Shown in pieces: positions 1-7,407 of a stretch of DNA of 44,730 bases; the stretch's first letter is position 1; each line of letters opens with the position of its first letter. This DNA comes from DTYU01 sp040757355 (GTDB taxonomy: Bacteria; Bacillota; Desulfotomaculia; Desulfotomaculales; Ammonificaceae): assembly GCA_040757355.1 (NCBI GenBank), contig JBFLWY010000024.1, positions 1 to 44,730 on the forward strand, read 5' to 3'. Position numbers and translations under genes: made by a program. The notes below the pieces were generated by a model. The model was not told the origin of the DNA, did no database searches, and saw only the letters and a list, made by a program, of their open reading frames with translations.

Positions 1-124
1 CTACGGCTGCGAAAGCGGCAACCCTATTTGAGAAGCGTTCCGAACTACTCAATACATAACAGCTCCACACATGATCGGTTAGCCCCGCTGTGGGCCGGCG
101 GTGATATTAGCTAAGTCGCACAGC

Positions 125-200
125 GCCTGACAAGGGCATGCACCTGACTACCGCTATTCCGCTGCGCTTCATAGACGGCAGGTGAGCTTGTTCGTTAGGC
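125..200. other. attC-like imperfect hairpin (integron cassette site)
   Basis: The segment starts with GCCTGAC and ends with GTTAGGC, which match the R'' and R' boxes of integron attC sites (RYYYAAC / GTTRRRY, with one deviation in R''). Inside, CACCTG (141-146) pairs with CAGGTG (179-184), and CCGCTAT pairs imperfectly with ATAGACGG around a TCCGCTGCGCTTC tip. Size (76 bp), imperfect arms and position just before an ORF fit an attC site. No integrase or second site is visible. Bases 1-124 hold nothing else I can name. Confidence 0.5.
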
Positions 201-228
201 GGCAGTTTACGAGGGGACATTAGGAATT

Positions 229-717
229 ATGAATCATTTGCTAACACTTCCACATCGCGTTGCGCATGGCCTGTGCATTGTCAACGGCATCCGCGACTTG
301 ATTGATTGGCGTTCGGGCCGTGATTGGTCGAACGAATTTGTATATGGATTGGGACAGGGCAGCGGCTTTGCTTACATTCGAGTCAAGATTGCCAAGCCCC
401 ACCCCGTCAGGTATATTGGGGCATGGCTACACCCCGCCAGCACGAATACTTGGCACAACTGCTTGGCGCAGATTACACCATCATCGAAAATCGCATGTTC
501 CAGTTTGCGTGGAACAAGGCGCGCGAGGCCGTGAATGCAGGCACACCGCCCGTGTTGGGGCCGTTGGATATGTACTACTTGCCTTATTATGAGCACATTT
601 ACCGTAAGCGGCACATCCCCATTCATTATGTGTGTGTTACTGGTGGGCTATGATGATCAAAATGCTTATGTTCACGACACGGATAAGGACAGCATTCAAA
701 AAATAGGGGTTTCATAA
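229..717 (+). pseudogene. Broken BtrH N-terminal-like (papain-fold-like) domain gene
   Basis: Three successive reading frames together give the N-terminal domain of the butirosin biosynthesis protein H family. Frame one (from ATG 229) gives FVYGLGQGSGFAY and VRYIG. After a shift near 415-430 the next frame gives LAQLLGADY, GPLDMYYLPYYEH and HIPIHYV. After a second shift near 630-640 (in a GTGTGTG run) the original frame returns with LLVGYDDQNAYVHDTD before a stop at 717. Family members use such domains in acyl transfer or peptide-related chemistry; this copy cannot make an intact protein unless the shifts are sequencing errors. It lies directly after the attC-like hairpin and runs into the 3' end of the oppositely oriented ytrI-like gene, which suggests a captured cassette that decayed. 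Confidence 0.6.
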
Positions 718-1207
718 TGGGGGCCGGTATGGGGGCGGCCTCCTTTAGTTTTGCCCGTACGATAATGCTGAGGGTCTCACTGACAACAATAGTCTCGACG
801 TGCAGTTCAAATTCCCTGCCCTCCACTGCGACTACACGTTCGTTCAGCATACCCGGGATGAGCCAGTGGTTCAACGTGGCAAGTTCACGGTTCATCAGCG
901 GGTTCAGTCTTTTTTCAACCTCCTTTTCAATGTCGATACGGACACTCCGCTTTTCGATTTCGGTGAGGTCACCGGCAAGAATGATTTTCACGTCAAAACC
1001 GCGCACACAGCGCTTGCGTTTTGCTTCCAGGCTGGCCCTGAGTTCGTTAAGCTCCCGGCTGGCCTCGGCAAGTTCGTCCTGCTGAACGCGGGTCTTGTAG
1101 GTCAGGCGTTCGATCTCCTGGCCGAGCAGCAGGTTTAGGACTGCGGCGCCCACTAAGATGCCGATGGTGAAGCAGGCAAAACACCGGAGGACTGCACGTT
1201 TACTCAT
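626..1207 (-). CDS. ytrI: YtrI-like sporulation membrane protein
   Basis: 193-aa protein with one N-terminal membrane segment (about residues 8-28), then a charged coiled-coil stretch (about 30-65) and a soluble domain. The architecture and its position directly after ytrH (overlap of 8 bases) match YtrI, a sporulation membrane protein needed for efficient spore formation in Bacillus; primary similarity is only modest by eye. The last 25-30 residues are rich in Cys, His and Pro and are encoded by DNA overlapping the broken cassette gene on the other strand. The natural C-terminus may therefore have been replaced when foreign DNA joined here, at about 700-720. Confidence 0.55.
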   Translation of the reverse strand: MSKRAVLRCFACFTIGILVGAAVLNLLLGQEIERLTYKTRVQQDELAEASRELNELRASLEAKRKRCVRGFDVKIILAGDLTEIEKRSVRIDIEKEVEKRLNPLMNRELATLNHWLIPGMLNERVVAVEGREFELHVETIVVSETLSIIVRAKLKEAAPIPAPIMKPLFFECCPYPCREHKHFDHHSPPVTHT

Positions 1208-1526
1208 AACCGCCGCCGAGGGTTTTTATCAGGAAATAGCCCGCTTGAGCGCCGGCAAGGCTGGCAAGTACGTACAGGAGCTGCCGGGCGACCGCCGTGA
1301 TTTCGCCGCGAAAGAGGCCGGACTCGAAGATTTCAAAGGTGGAAAATGACCCGCCGATTGCCGCCACAATGGCCCAGATCTTGACTTCCCGCGCAAGCCG
1401 CAGCATAGTGCTGATTGGCGGCTGCCCGGTCAGTGCCGCACCGAGTGCGCCCGCCAGGGACGCCCCGATGAGTACGCCGCCGGCCGTAAAGAAAATGATT
1501 GCCAGCCGCTGACCGAATCCGTCCAA
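1200..1526 (-). CDS. ytrH: YtrH-family sporulation membrane protein
   Basis: 108-aa hydrophobic protein with about three membrane segments: residues 8-32 (rich in Gly and Ala), 48-66 and 82-104. The glycine-rich first helix, the central AREVKIWAIVAAIGG stretch and the size match YtrH, a conserved membrane protein of endospore formers made in the mother cell. Start TTG at 1526 is preceded by AAGGGAG at suitable spacing. It overlaps the downstream ytrI-like gene, so the two are translationally coupled as in Bacillus. This pair is the best direct evidence that the organism forms endospores. Confidence 0.75.
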   Translation of the reverse strand: MDGFGQRLAIIFFTAGGVLIGASLAGALGAALTGQPPISTMLRLAREVKIWAIVAAIGGSFSTFEIFESGLFRGEITAVARQLLYVLASLAGAQAGYFLIKTLGGGYE

Positions 1527-1693
1527 GGACAGCGCTCCCTTTTTGGCGAGATCCCTCTCTGATTCCTATAGCAGGCGGGTTTAAGTTATGACTGCAGCCG
1601 GAAAATCTCCCAAAATTTATTGTTTGGAAGGCAAATTCTTGGTTGGCGGTGTATAAGTATGTAGGACTGCTCTTTCTTGAGAGGGGTGGATGC

Positions 1694-1837
1694 TTGAACC
1701 GGGTAAGAGTCTCTGCAGTAATCTCAGCATTGCTTGTGCTCATGCTGGCGGTCGTGGCGGTTGAAGGACAGCGCGGTAGGGAACTGGCCGGTCGGCGTGC
1801 AGCAGTAGCTCCCGGGGCTGCTGGAGAAGTGGGATGA
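1694..1837 (+). CDS. Possible small membrane-anchored peptide
   Basis: A TTG codon at 1694, preceded by GAGAGGGGTGG, opens a 47-codon frame. The peptide has two basic residues, one hydrophobic helix (VSAVISALLVLMLAVVAVE) and an Arg/Ala-rich tail. I do not recognise it. It sits in the 545-base gap between divergent ytrH and pflB. It could be real, given its ribosome site and membrane helix, or a chance ORF. Confidence 0.3.
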   Translation: MNRVRVSAVISALLVLMLAVVAVEGQRGRELAGRRAAVAPGAAGEVG

Positions 1838-1886
1838 CGGCCGGTAAATACATCAAAGAGTGCCGCGCGGTCGAGGCGGTGTCGTC

Positions 1887-1909
1887 GGCCGGGGTTGCAT
1901 GCCCCGGCC
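1887..1909. terminator. GC-rich perfect hairpin upstream of pflB
   Basis: GGCCGGGG (1887-1894) and CCCCGGCC (1902-1909) form an 8-bp stem with a 7-base loop. There is no T-run, so it may be an attenuating or boundary hairpin rather than a simple intrinsic terminator. A smaller stem (GGCGG / CCGCC, near 2026-2040) lies closer to the pflB ribosome site. Confidence 0.35.
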
Positions 1910-2071
1910 GAAGCATTTGGTCAGGGTTTCTGCACAAGCCCTAATACCTCTGTAATCTGCCAAATCCCTGAAGGAGATACTACGAATAGACGAATGCGGC
2001 GTCATGTCCGGTAGGGTGCGCTCGAGGCGGCAGTCCGCCTGCCGGTGTTTAGAAGGGGGGAAACTTAATCG

Positions 2072-4300
2072 GTGAATGATTACTTGCGCGGTTTCACGGG
2101 GGATAAGTGGCGCAGCGGGATAGACGTGCGCGACTTTATCATCAGCAATTTCGAACCCTATGGGGGAGACGAGGCCTTTTTGGCGGGACCGACGGACAGG
2201 ACGCAGAGGCTTTGGGAAAAGTGCCGGGCCCTGCTGGCGGAAGAAAGGAGGCGGGGCGGGGTCTATGCCGTCGACGCGAGGACCGTCGCCGGCATAACAA
2301 GCCACCCTCCGGGATACGTGGACAAGGATCTCGAGATCATCGTAGGGTTGCAGACCGACGAGCCGCTGAAGCGGGCGATTAACCCCTGGGGCGGTATCCG
2401 GATGACGGAAATGGCCTGCAACGAGTACGGTGCGGGATTGGAACCAACGGTCTGCGAGATATTCCACAAATACCGGCGGACGCATAACGAGGGTGTTTTC
2501 GCGGTCTATACGGATGAGATGCGCGCGCTCAGGAAGTCGGGGGTGATTACAGGTCTGCCGGACGCATACGGGAGGGGCCGGATAATCGGGGACTACCGCA
2601 GGGTGGCGCTTTACGGCGTCGACCGTCTGATCGAAGCGAAAAGGAAGGACCTGCGGAGTCCGGAACTGACAACGATCAACGTTGATACGATAAGGCTCCG
2701 TGAGGAGGTCCACGACCAGATTAAGGCGCTGGAGGAACTGAAAGAGATGGCCCGGATGTACGGGTACGACATATCTCGGCCGGCGGACGGTGCGCTGGAG
2801 GCGTTCCAGTGGTTGTATTTCGGCTACCTTGCGGCCATCAAGCAGCAAAACGGGGCGGCAATGTCGCTGGGCCGGACGAGCACTTTTCTGGACATATACG
2901 TCAGCCGGGATATCAGGGAGGGCAGGCTCACCGAGGAAGAGGCTCAGGAGATTGTAGACCAGTTCGTAATCAAGCTGCGGCTGGCCCGGCAACTCAGGAC
3001 GCGGGCGTATGACGAGCTTTTCGCGGGCGACCCGCTGTGGGTGACGGAGGCCATCGGCGGGATGAGCCTGGACGGCCGGCCCCTGGTGACCAAAAACAGC
3101 TTCCGCTTCCTTCAGACGCTCTACAACCTGGGGCCGGCGCCCGAGCCCAACCTCTCGGTCCTCTGGTCGAAGGACCTGCCGGAAGCCTTCAAACGGTTTG
3201 CGTGTAAAGTCTCCTATGATACAAGCTCGATCCAGTACGAGAACGACGATATCATGCGGCCGATTTTCGGGGACGACTACGCCATCGCCTGCTGTGTTTC
3301 AGCGATGCGAGTAGGGAAGGACATGCAGTTTTTCGGGGCCCGCTCCAACCTGCCGAAGGCGCTCCTGCTTGCGCTGAACGGCGGCCGGGACGAGATTTCG
3401 GGCGTTAAAGTAGCGCCGGATTTCTACCAGGTGAAGGAGGAGCCCCTGGAGTTTCATGTAGTGTGGGACGCCTTCACAAGGATGCTCGGGTGGCTGGCCG
3501 GTAAGTACGTGGACACCATGAACGTGATCCACTACATGCACGACAAGTATGCTTACGAGAGCCTCCAGATGGCGCTGCACGACACCCACGTGAGAAGATA
3601 CATGGCCTTCGGTATGGCCGGCCTCTCTGTACTGGCCGACTCGCTTGCGGCCATTAAATTCGCGAAGGTGACGCCGAAGCTGGACGGGCGCGGTATCGCC
3701 GCGGACTTCGTGATCGAGGGTGACCCTCCGAGGTTCGGCAACAACGACAACAGGGTGGACTCGATCGCGCGCGACTGTGTGGTCCTCTTCGACCGGAAGC
3801 TCAAGGAGCACCCGGCGTACCGTGACGCCGTTCACACCCTGTCTATCCTCACAATAACAAGCAACATAGTCTACGGTAAAAAGACTGGCGCTACGCCGGA
3901 CGGGAGGAGGCCCGGCGAGGCTTTTGCGCCGGGGGCGAACCCCATGCACGGCAGGGACACCATGGGCGCGGTGGCCTCGCTGGCGTCGGTCGCCAAGATT
4001 CCGTACGAGCACGCGCTGGACGGGATCTCGTACACCTTTTCGATCGCTCCGAAGGCGCTGGGCAAGACCGGGGGAGAGGCGGTAGCCAACCTGGCGGCCC
4101 TAATAGACGGATACTTCATCAAGGGCGGCCACCACATGAATGTGAACGTCTTCAGCCGCGAAACGCTCATCGACGCCATGGAGCACCCAGGGAAGTACCC
4201 CCAACTGACCGTAAGGGTCTCCGGATACGCGGTTAACTTCGTAAGGCTCACCCGCGAGCAGCAGGAGGAGATTGTCGCGCGGACTATTTTTGAGCGGTAG
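2072..4300 (+). CDS. pflB: Formate C-acetyltransferase (pyruvate formate-lyase)
   Basis: 742-aa glycyl-radical enzyme converting pyruvate and CoA to acetyl-CoA and formate in the cytoplasm. Visible family marks are SHPPGYVDKDLEIIVGLQTD near the N-terminus, GLPDAYGRGRIIGDYRR around residue 165, and the adjacent catalytic cysteines in AIACCVSAMRVGK (about residue 410). The C-terminal radical loop reads VRVSGYAVNF, with its Gly near residue 717. Length matches true PflB rather than glycerol dehydratase or benzylsuccinate synthase relatives. Start GTG follows AGAAGGGGGG. The activating enzyme lies downstream, separated by about 150 bases carrying a dispersed repeat. In this bacterial group the enzyme could work in fermentation or run in reverse to assimilate acetyl-CoA and formate. 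Confidence 0.96.
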   Translation: MNDYLRGFTGDKWRSGIDVRDFIISNFEPYGGDEAFLAGPTDRTQRLWEKCRALLAEERRRGGVYAVDARTVAGITSHPPGYVDKDLEIIVGLQTDEPLKRAINPWGGIRMTEMACNEYGAGLEPTVCEIFHKYRRTHNEGVFAVYTDEMRALRKSGVITGLPDAYGRGRIIGDYRRVALYGVDRLIEAKRKDLRSPELTTINVDTIRLREEVHDQIKALEELKEMARMYGYDISRPADGALEAFQWLYFGYLAAIKQQNGAAMSLGRTSTFLDIYVSRDIREGRLTEEEAQEIVDQFVIKLRLARQLRTRAYDELFAGDPLWVTEAIGGMSLDGRPLVTKNSFRFLQTLYNLGPAPEPNLSVLWSKDLPEAFKRFACKVSYDTSSIQYENDDIMRPIFGDDYAIACCVSAMRVGKDMQFFGARSNLPKALLLALNGGRDEISGVKVAPDFYQVKEEPLEFHVVWDAFTRMLGWLAGKYVDTMNVIHYMHDKYAYESLQMALHDTHVRRYMAFGMAGLSVLADSLAAIKFAKVTPKLDGRGIAADFVIEGDPPRFGNNDNRVDSIARDCVVLFDRKLKEHPAYRDAVHTLSILTITSNIVYGKKTGATPDGRRPGEAFAPGANPMHGRDTMGAVASLASVAKIPYEHALDGISYTFSIAPKALGKTGGEAVANLAALIDGYFIKGGHHMNVNVFSRETLIDAMEHPGKYPQLTVRVSGYAVNFVRLTREQQEEIVARTIFER

Positions 4301-4308
4301 CAAGGCGG

Positions 4309-4337
4309 CGAAAATAGACGTTTAACCTTATACTGAC
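4309..4337 (+). repeat. Dispersed repeat B, copy 1 (pflB-pflA gap)
   Basis: This 29-bp string, ending AACCTTATACTGAC, is repeated perfectly in inverse orientation at 26074-26102. Its last 14 bases recur at 12965-12978. Here the copy is followed by AGACCTTTGGGGTCGTTCA, and a diverged second unit (TTATGCTGATGGACCC, about 4374-4389) lies in the same 150-base gap. Confidence 0.8.
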
Positions 4338-4451
4338 AGACCTTTGGGGTCGTTCACGGTTCACGGTTCCGGCTTATGCTGATGGACCCTTGGGGTTTAT
4401 TAGATCTGGGCACCTAAACAGAATAGGATTAAATGTAGGGAGTTTCCCAAC

Positions 4452-5213
4452 GTGCACAACGAGGAACTACCGGAAGAGGTCAGGGGATACATTCACTCGG
4501 TGGAGACCATGGGTACCGTGGACAACGGGGGCGTGCGGTTTGTCCTGTTCATGCAGGGGTGCGTAATGAGGTGCGTCTACTGCCATAACCCGGACACCTG
4601 GCTGCGCGGGGGAAAGGAGGTCTCCGTCGGGGAGATTGTGCGGCAGCTCCTCGATTATAAGGTCTTCTTCGACGCCTCCGGCGGCGGGCTGACCGTATCC
4701 GGCGGGGAGCCGCTTTTGCAGCACCGGTTCGTCCGGGCGCTCTTCCTCGAATGCGGAGAGCACGGCATTCACCGCGCCCTGGATACCTCCGGTTATTGCA
4801 GGCACGGTGAATTCGCCTCCCTGCTTGACTGTACGGACCTGCTGCTTTTCAGCGTGAAGGTGGTGGATCCGGAGAAGCACCTCCTGCTAACGGGCGTAAA
4901 AAACGACGTGATTCTGGAGAACCTCCGCGCGGCGGCCGCCGCCGGCAAGGAACTCGTGGTGCGGTACGTACTCATACCGACGGTGAACGACTCAAAAAAG
5001 GAACTCGCCGGTCTCGCAGACCTTGTTGCCTCGCTGGGCAACCAAGGCAAGGTGAAGGTGGACATTTTGCCGTACAATCGGATGGGCGTAGTCAAGTGGA
5101 AGCAGCTCGGCCTTGATTGCGCCTTTGAAGAGGTGCCCGAGCCGACCCAAGAAGACGTTTCCCGCGCCAGCCGAACCCTCCGGGAACGCGGTTTGCTCCT
5201 GCGCACAGATTAA
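4452..5213 (+). CDS. pflA: Pyruvate formate-lyase-activating enzyme (radical SAM)
   Basis: 253-aa radical-SAM enzyme that installs the glycyl radical on PflB using S-adenosylmethionine and a 4Fe-4S cluster. The cluster motif CxxxCxxC reads CVMRCVYCHNPDTW (about residue 40). The SAM-binding GGE motif lies in GGGLTVSGGEPLLQ, and HSVETMGTVDNGGVRFVLFM is typical of the PflA N-terminus. Length is the normal 245-255 aa with no extra ferredoxin domain, so it is the PflA rather than the glycerol dehydratase-activase type. Start GTG follows AGGGAG. Adjacency to pflB indicates the partner. Confidence 0.94.
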   Translation: MHNEELPEEVRGYIHSVETMGTVDNGGVRFVLFMQGCVMRCVYCHNPDTWLRGGKEVSVGEIVRQLLDYKVFFDASGGGLTVSGGEPLLQHRFVRALFLECGEHGIHRALDTSGYCRHGEFASLLDCTDLLLFSVKVVDPEKHLLLTGVKNDVILENLRAAAAAGKELVVRYVLIPTVNDSKKELAGLADLVASLGNQGKVKVDILPYNRMGVVKWKQLGLDCAFEEVPEPTQEDVSRASRTLRERGLLLRTD

Positions 5214-5236
5214 TTACGTGAGTGTTTAAGTCAGGT

Positions 5237-5671
5237 CTATGAGGAAAAAGGATTAATAACCCGAACCTCGTCATAGAATTGGTCCGGATTCAAGTCTTCC
5301 GACCAGATTATCACACTACCCAACACCTTGGCGCTACGTATGATCATCGCGTCCCAAAAGGAGATTTTATAACGCTGTTGGATTTCAATGGCCCGCAATA
5401 CATCGGTTGCATCCGGTGCATGTACATGCCAGAAAGAAAGGTCGGCAATGGTACGGGAAGCGTTTTCCGGTGACAGCGGCTTGCGCACCTTCTGCGTTAC
5501 CGTTACGTAAAACTCCTGCAGGACTTGCACGCTTAAGCAGCCGCTGCCCGACCGCCATATTTCTGAAACCAGGGTTTTAGCAATGTTATGCTTTTCAGCA
5601 GCAGAGGTGTCATGGGCATAAACCAAAATATTGGTATCAATAAACTGGCGGTCCCGGCGCTCACCGCTCAT
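5237..5671 (-). CDS. PIN-domain toxin (VapC-like ribonuclease)
   Basis: About 144-aa PIN-domain protein, probably a Mg-dependent RNase of a VapBC-type module. Acidic site residues are visible: FIDTNILVYAHD near the N-terminus, QEFYVT in the middle and FWDAMI near residue 105, followed by IIWSEDLN. The ATG at 5671 is preferred over the longer frame because it overlaps the antitoxin end by 11 bases, giving translational coupling typical of such pairs. The partner antitoxin is immediately upstream. Confidence 0.85.
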   Translation of the reverse strand: MSGERRDRQFIDTNILVYAHDTSAAEKHNIAKTLVSEIWRSGSGCLSVQVLQEFYVTVTQKVRKPLSPENASRTIADLSFWHVHAPDATDVLRAIEIQQRYKISFWDAMIIRSAKVLGSVIIWSEDLNPDQFYDEVRVINPFSS

Positions 5672-5900
5672 GTAAATCGCTCCTGGTCCACCTGATGTTC
5701 CCTTTAGTGCCCAGGTCAAAATTCTCCAACATGCTCAGGTGGCGCTCTTTTGCCTCTCGGTATCCTTCTTCCTTGCGTACAATTTCCACCAACAACTGCG
5801 TAAGGAGACCCGAAAGGGAGGTCCCCCGTTCTATAGCGATATGTTTTGCCTGCCGGAGAATCTCCTTGGGTAGCGAAAGCGTAACGTTTTGATAATCCAT
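5661..5900 (-). CDS. Ribbon-helix-helix-type antitoxin (VapB-like)
   Basis: 79-aa protein with an N-terminal ribbon-helix-helix-like segment: VTLSLPKEILRQAKHIAIERGTSL reads as a beta strand then two helices, the usual DNA-binding half of such antitoxins. The C-terminal tail (GYREAKERHLSML and onward) would clasp the toxin. ATG at 5900 follows GGAGGGG at 5-base spacing. It is the first gene of the two-gene unit and probably represses its own promoter. Confidence 0.8.
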   Translation of the reverse strand: MDYQNVTLSLPKEILRQAKHIAIERGTSLSGLLTQLLVEIVRKEEGYREAKERHLSMLENFDLGTKGNIRWTRSDLHER

Positions 5901-5921
5901 GCAAACCCCTCCACGTAATTA

Positions 5922-5950
5922 AGTATAGCACGCAAACACGTGAAAATCAA
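5922..5950 (-). promoter_or_regulatory. Sigma-70-type promoter of the toxin-antitoxin pair
   Basis: Read on the minus strand: -35 TTGATT (5950-5945), a 17-base spacer and -10 TATACT (5927-5922), about 22 bases before the antitoxin start. It is a near-consensus housekeeping promoter. Confidence 0.65.
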
Positions 5951-6196
5951 GGATTAGATTGACCCCGACATCAGAGATCACGCTGACCCTGACGTTTCTA
6001 TACTTTGATCATATCCATAACTTTCCCTGTCACATTTGACGCCCACGCTTTTTCGCCGGTTTCTAAGCCTTTTACAACCGACGGCGCGGCTTATCTCCGT
6101 AGCTCACACAGTTGCGTTTCGCTACACGGTGCAGGCGCTCCCCGGACACTCTTCCTAAGTTGCTCCTGCTGTGATAAAATTAAGCCGACACCGCCC
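5951..6196. other. Intergenic stretch without recognised gene
   Basis: Between the toxin-antitoxin promoter and the coiled-coil gene. It contains two similar pieces, GATTGACCCCGACATCAGA and GATCACGCTGACCCTGACG, and no convincing ORF with a ribosome site. Nothing else is recognised. Confidence 0.4.
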
Positions 6197-6210
6197 AGGG
6201 AGGCTTGATA

Positions 6211-6657
6211 GTGGAGAAGATTCTGCAGCAGATCCTTGAAGAGCTTAAAAGCCTGCGCGAAGGCCAGGAAGCCCAAGGCCGGCGGCTGGAACGTGTTGAA
6301 AAGAACCAGGAAGCTCAAGGCCGGCGGCTGGAACGTGTTGAAAAGAACCAGGAAGCTCAAGGCCAGCGGCTGGAACGTGTTGAAAAGAACCAGGAAGCTC
6401 AAGGCCAGCGGCTGGAACGTGTTGAAAAGAACCAGGAAGCCCAGGGCCGGCGATTAGAACGCTTGGAGAAAGGCCAGGAAGAATTACGGTCCTCCGTGAA
6501 CAGTCTTCAAGAAGCCCAAATCCGCCTCGAAAAAGGCCAGAAACGTTTAGAGAAAGGGCAAAAAGACATCATTAAGCAACTCGACGCGGTTTGGAAGGAC
6601 ATCAAGAAGCTCGACGACCGCCTGGAATTACAAGAGAAACGTTCTCTGAAGAGTTAG
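6211..6657 (+). CDS. Coiled-coil protein with 14-residue tandem repeats
   Basis: About 148-aa, almost wholly helical protein with no signal peptide. Its core is five copies of a 14-residue unit (NQEAQGRRLERVEK and variants), two heptads each, flanked by heptad-like sequence at both ends (ILQQILEELKSLREG; LEKGQKRLEKGQKDIIKQLDAVWKDIKKLDDRLELQEK). It should form a long coiled coil. GTG at 6211 is chosen because AGGGAGG lies 7 bases upstream; a TTG at 6205 would be only 1 base away. Such proteins are common near mobile or toxin-antitoxin regions, but I cannot assign a function. Confidence 0.7.
   Translation: MEKILQQILEELKSLREGQEAQGRRLERVEKNQEAQGRRLERVEKNQEAQGQRLERVEKNQEAQGQRLERVEKNQEAQGRRLERLEKGQEELRSSVNSLQEAQIRLEKGQKRLEKGQKDIIKQLDAVWKDIKKLDDRLELQEKRSLKS
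6268..6477 (+). repeat. Five 42-bp tandem repeats inside the coiled-coil gene
   Basis: Units at 6268-6309, 6310-6351, 6352-6393, 6394-6435 and a diverged unit at 6436-6477. The middle units are nearly identical, implying recent expansion by slippage or recombination. The 42-base period equals two heptads, so copy-number change would lengthen or shorten the coil without a frameshift. Confidence 0.9.
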
Positions 6658-6775
6658 TTGTTTAGCTTCCAGGCCGGCCCGCACCCACGCCCGGCCACCC
6701 TGCCTCCATGCTGTCATGGGACAGTTTCGGTGACAACACAGATTGTTATAAAAACAGAAGAAGAGTGTAAAAAAA

Positions 6776-6990
6776 ATGAGGATATATGGAATAAAAAGAC
6801 AGCTTTTCTGGCAGGTTTGCTGGCGATTATTGTCATGTGCGGCACAGCGTGGGCTAACGCACCCGAACGGAAAAATCTCGTCAAGGCCAACGTTTATATA
6901 AACGATAGTTTGCAGAATATCTCCGACGGGAACGGCGCGCTTCTGGACGTAAACCACAGCCGGACATATATGCCATTGAGGTTCGTGAGC
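6776..6990 (+). pseudogene. Truncated stalk-domain (copper amine oxidase N-like) protein
   Basis: The frame reads a signal peptide (KKTAFLAGLLAIIVMCGTAWA) followed by VKANVYINDSLQNISDGNGALLDVNHSRTYMPLRFVSG. This is the start of the stalk domain found in many Firmicute secreted proteins, where a VNGRTYVPLRFV-like motif is typical. The match ends where atpC begins on the other strand, so the rest of the domain is missing. The only nearby ATG (6776) is one frame off, just after a run of eight A, so the start is probably also broken. Likely a remnant left by a rearrangement next to the ATP synthase operon. Confidence 0.6.
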
Positions 6991-6993
6991 GGT

Positions 6994-7407
6994 CTACCGA
7001 TCCTCCGGCAAGCCGGCCTTCAGGCGTACAATCGCCCGCATCAGCGCTGCCCGGGCGCGGTCGAGGTCGATATCCGGGGCCCGTGCTGCCAACCGCCGTT
7101 CAGCCCGTTTCAAGGCTGCCTGCGCCCTGGCGAGGTCGATTTCGCCGGGATGTTCCGCCGCGCCGGTCAAAACGGTGACGCGGTTGTCCCTGACCTCCAG
7201 CAGCCCGCCCGAGATCACGAATTTCGATTCCTCGCCGTCTTGCCCGATGCGCATAAGCCCGCCCTTCAGCAAGGTGATCAAAGGCGCGTGTCCCGGCAGG
7301 ATACCCAGTTCACCTTCGGTGCCAGGCACGACCACAAAACGGGCGTCACGATCGTAAACCACTTGTTCGGGTGTGATGACTAAAACGCGCTGGTGGCTCC
7401 CGTTCAT
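6994..7407 (-). CDS. atpC: ATP synthase F1 epsilon subunit
   Basis: 137-aa epsilon subunit of the F1 rotor stalk. The N-terminal beta-sandwich shows VVVPGTEGELGILPGHAPLIT, the family signature, and the C-terminal helical hairpin begins at IDLARAQAALKRAERR. Its ATG overlaps the atpD stop (ATGA), so the two are translationally coupled. Last gene of the operon; no T-rich terminator is seen before the convergent truncated gene. Confidence 0.95.
   Translation of the reverse strand: MNGSHQRVLVITPEQVVYDRDARFVVVPGTEGELGILPGHAPLITLLKGGLMRIGQDGEESKFVISGGLLEVRDNRVTVLTGAAEHPGEIDLARAQAALKRAERRLAARAPDIDLDRARAALMRAIVRLKAGLPEDR

Noticed and set aside
1853..2992. Long minus-strand frame opposite pflB
   Set aside because: It is an antisense shadow of a clearly conserved gene with no ribosome site.
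6268..6477. Tandem repeats considered as a CRISPR array
   Set aside because: The repeats are head-to-tail without unique spacers and are in frame within a coiled-coil protein.
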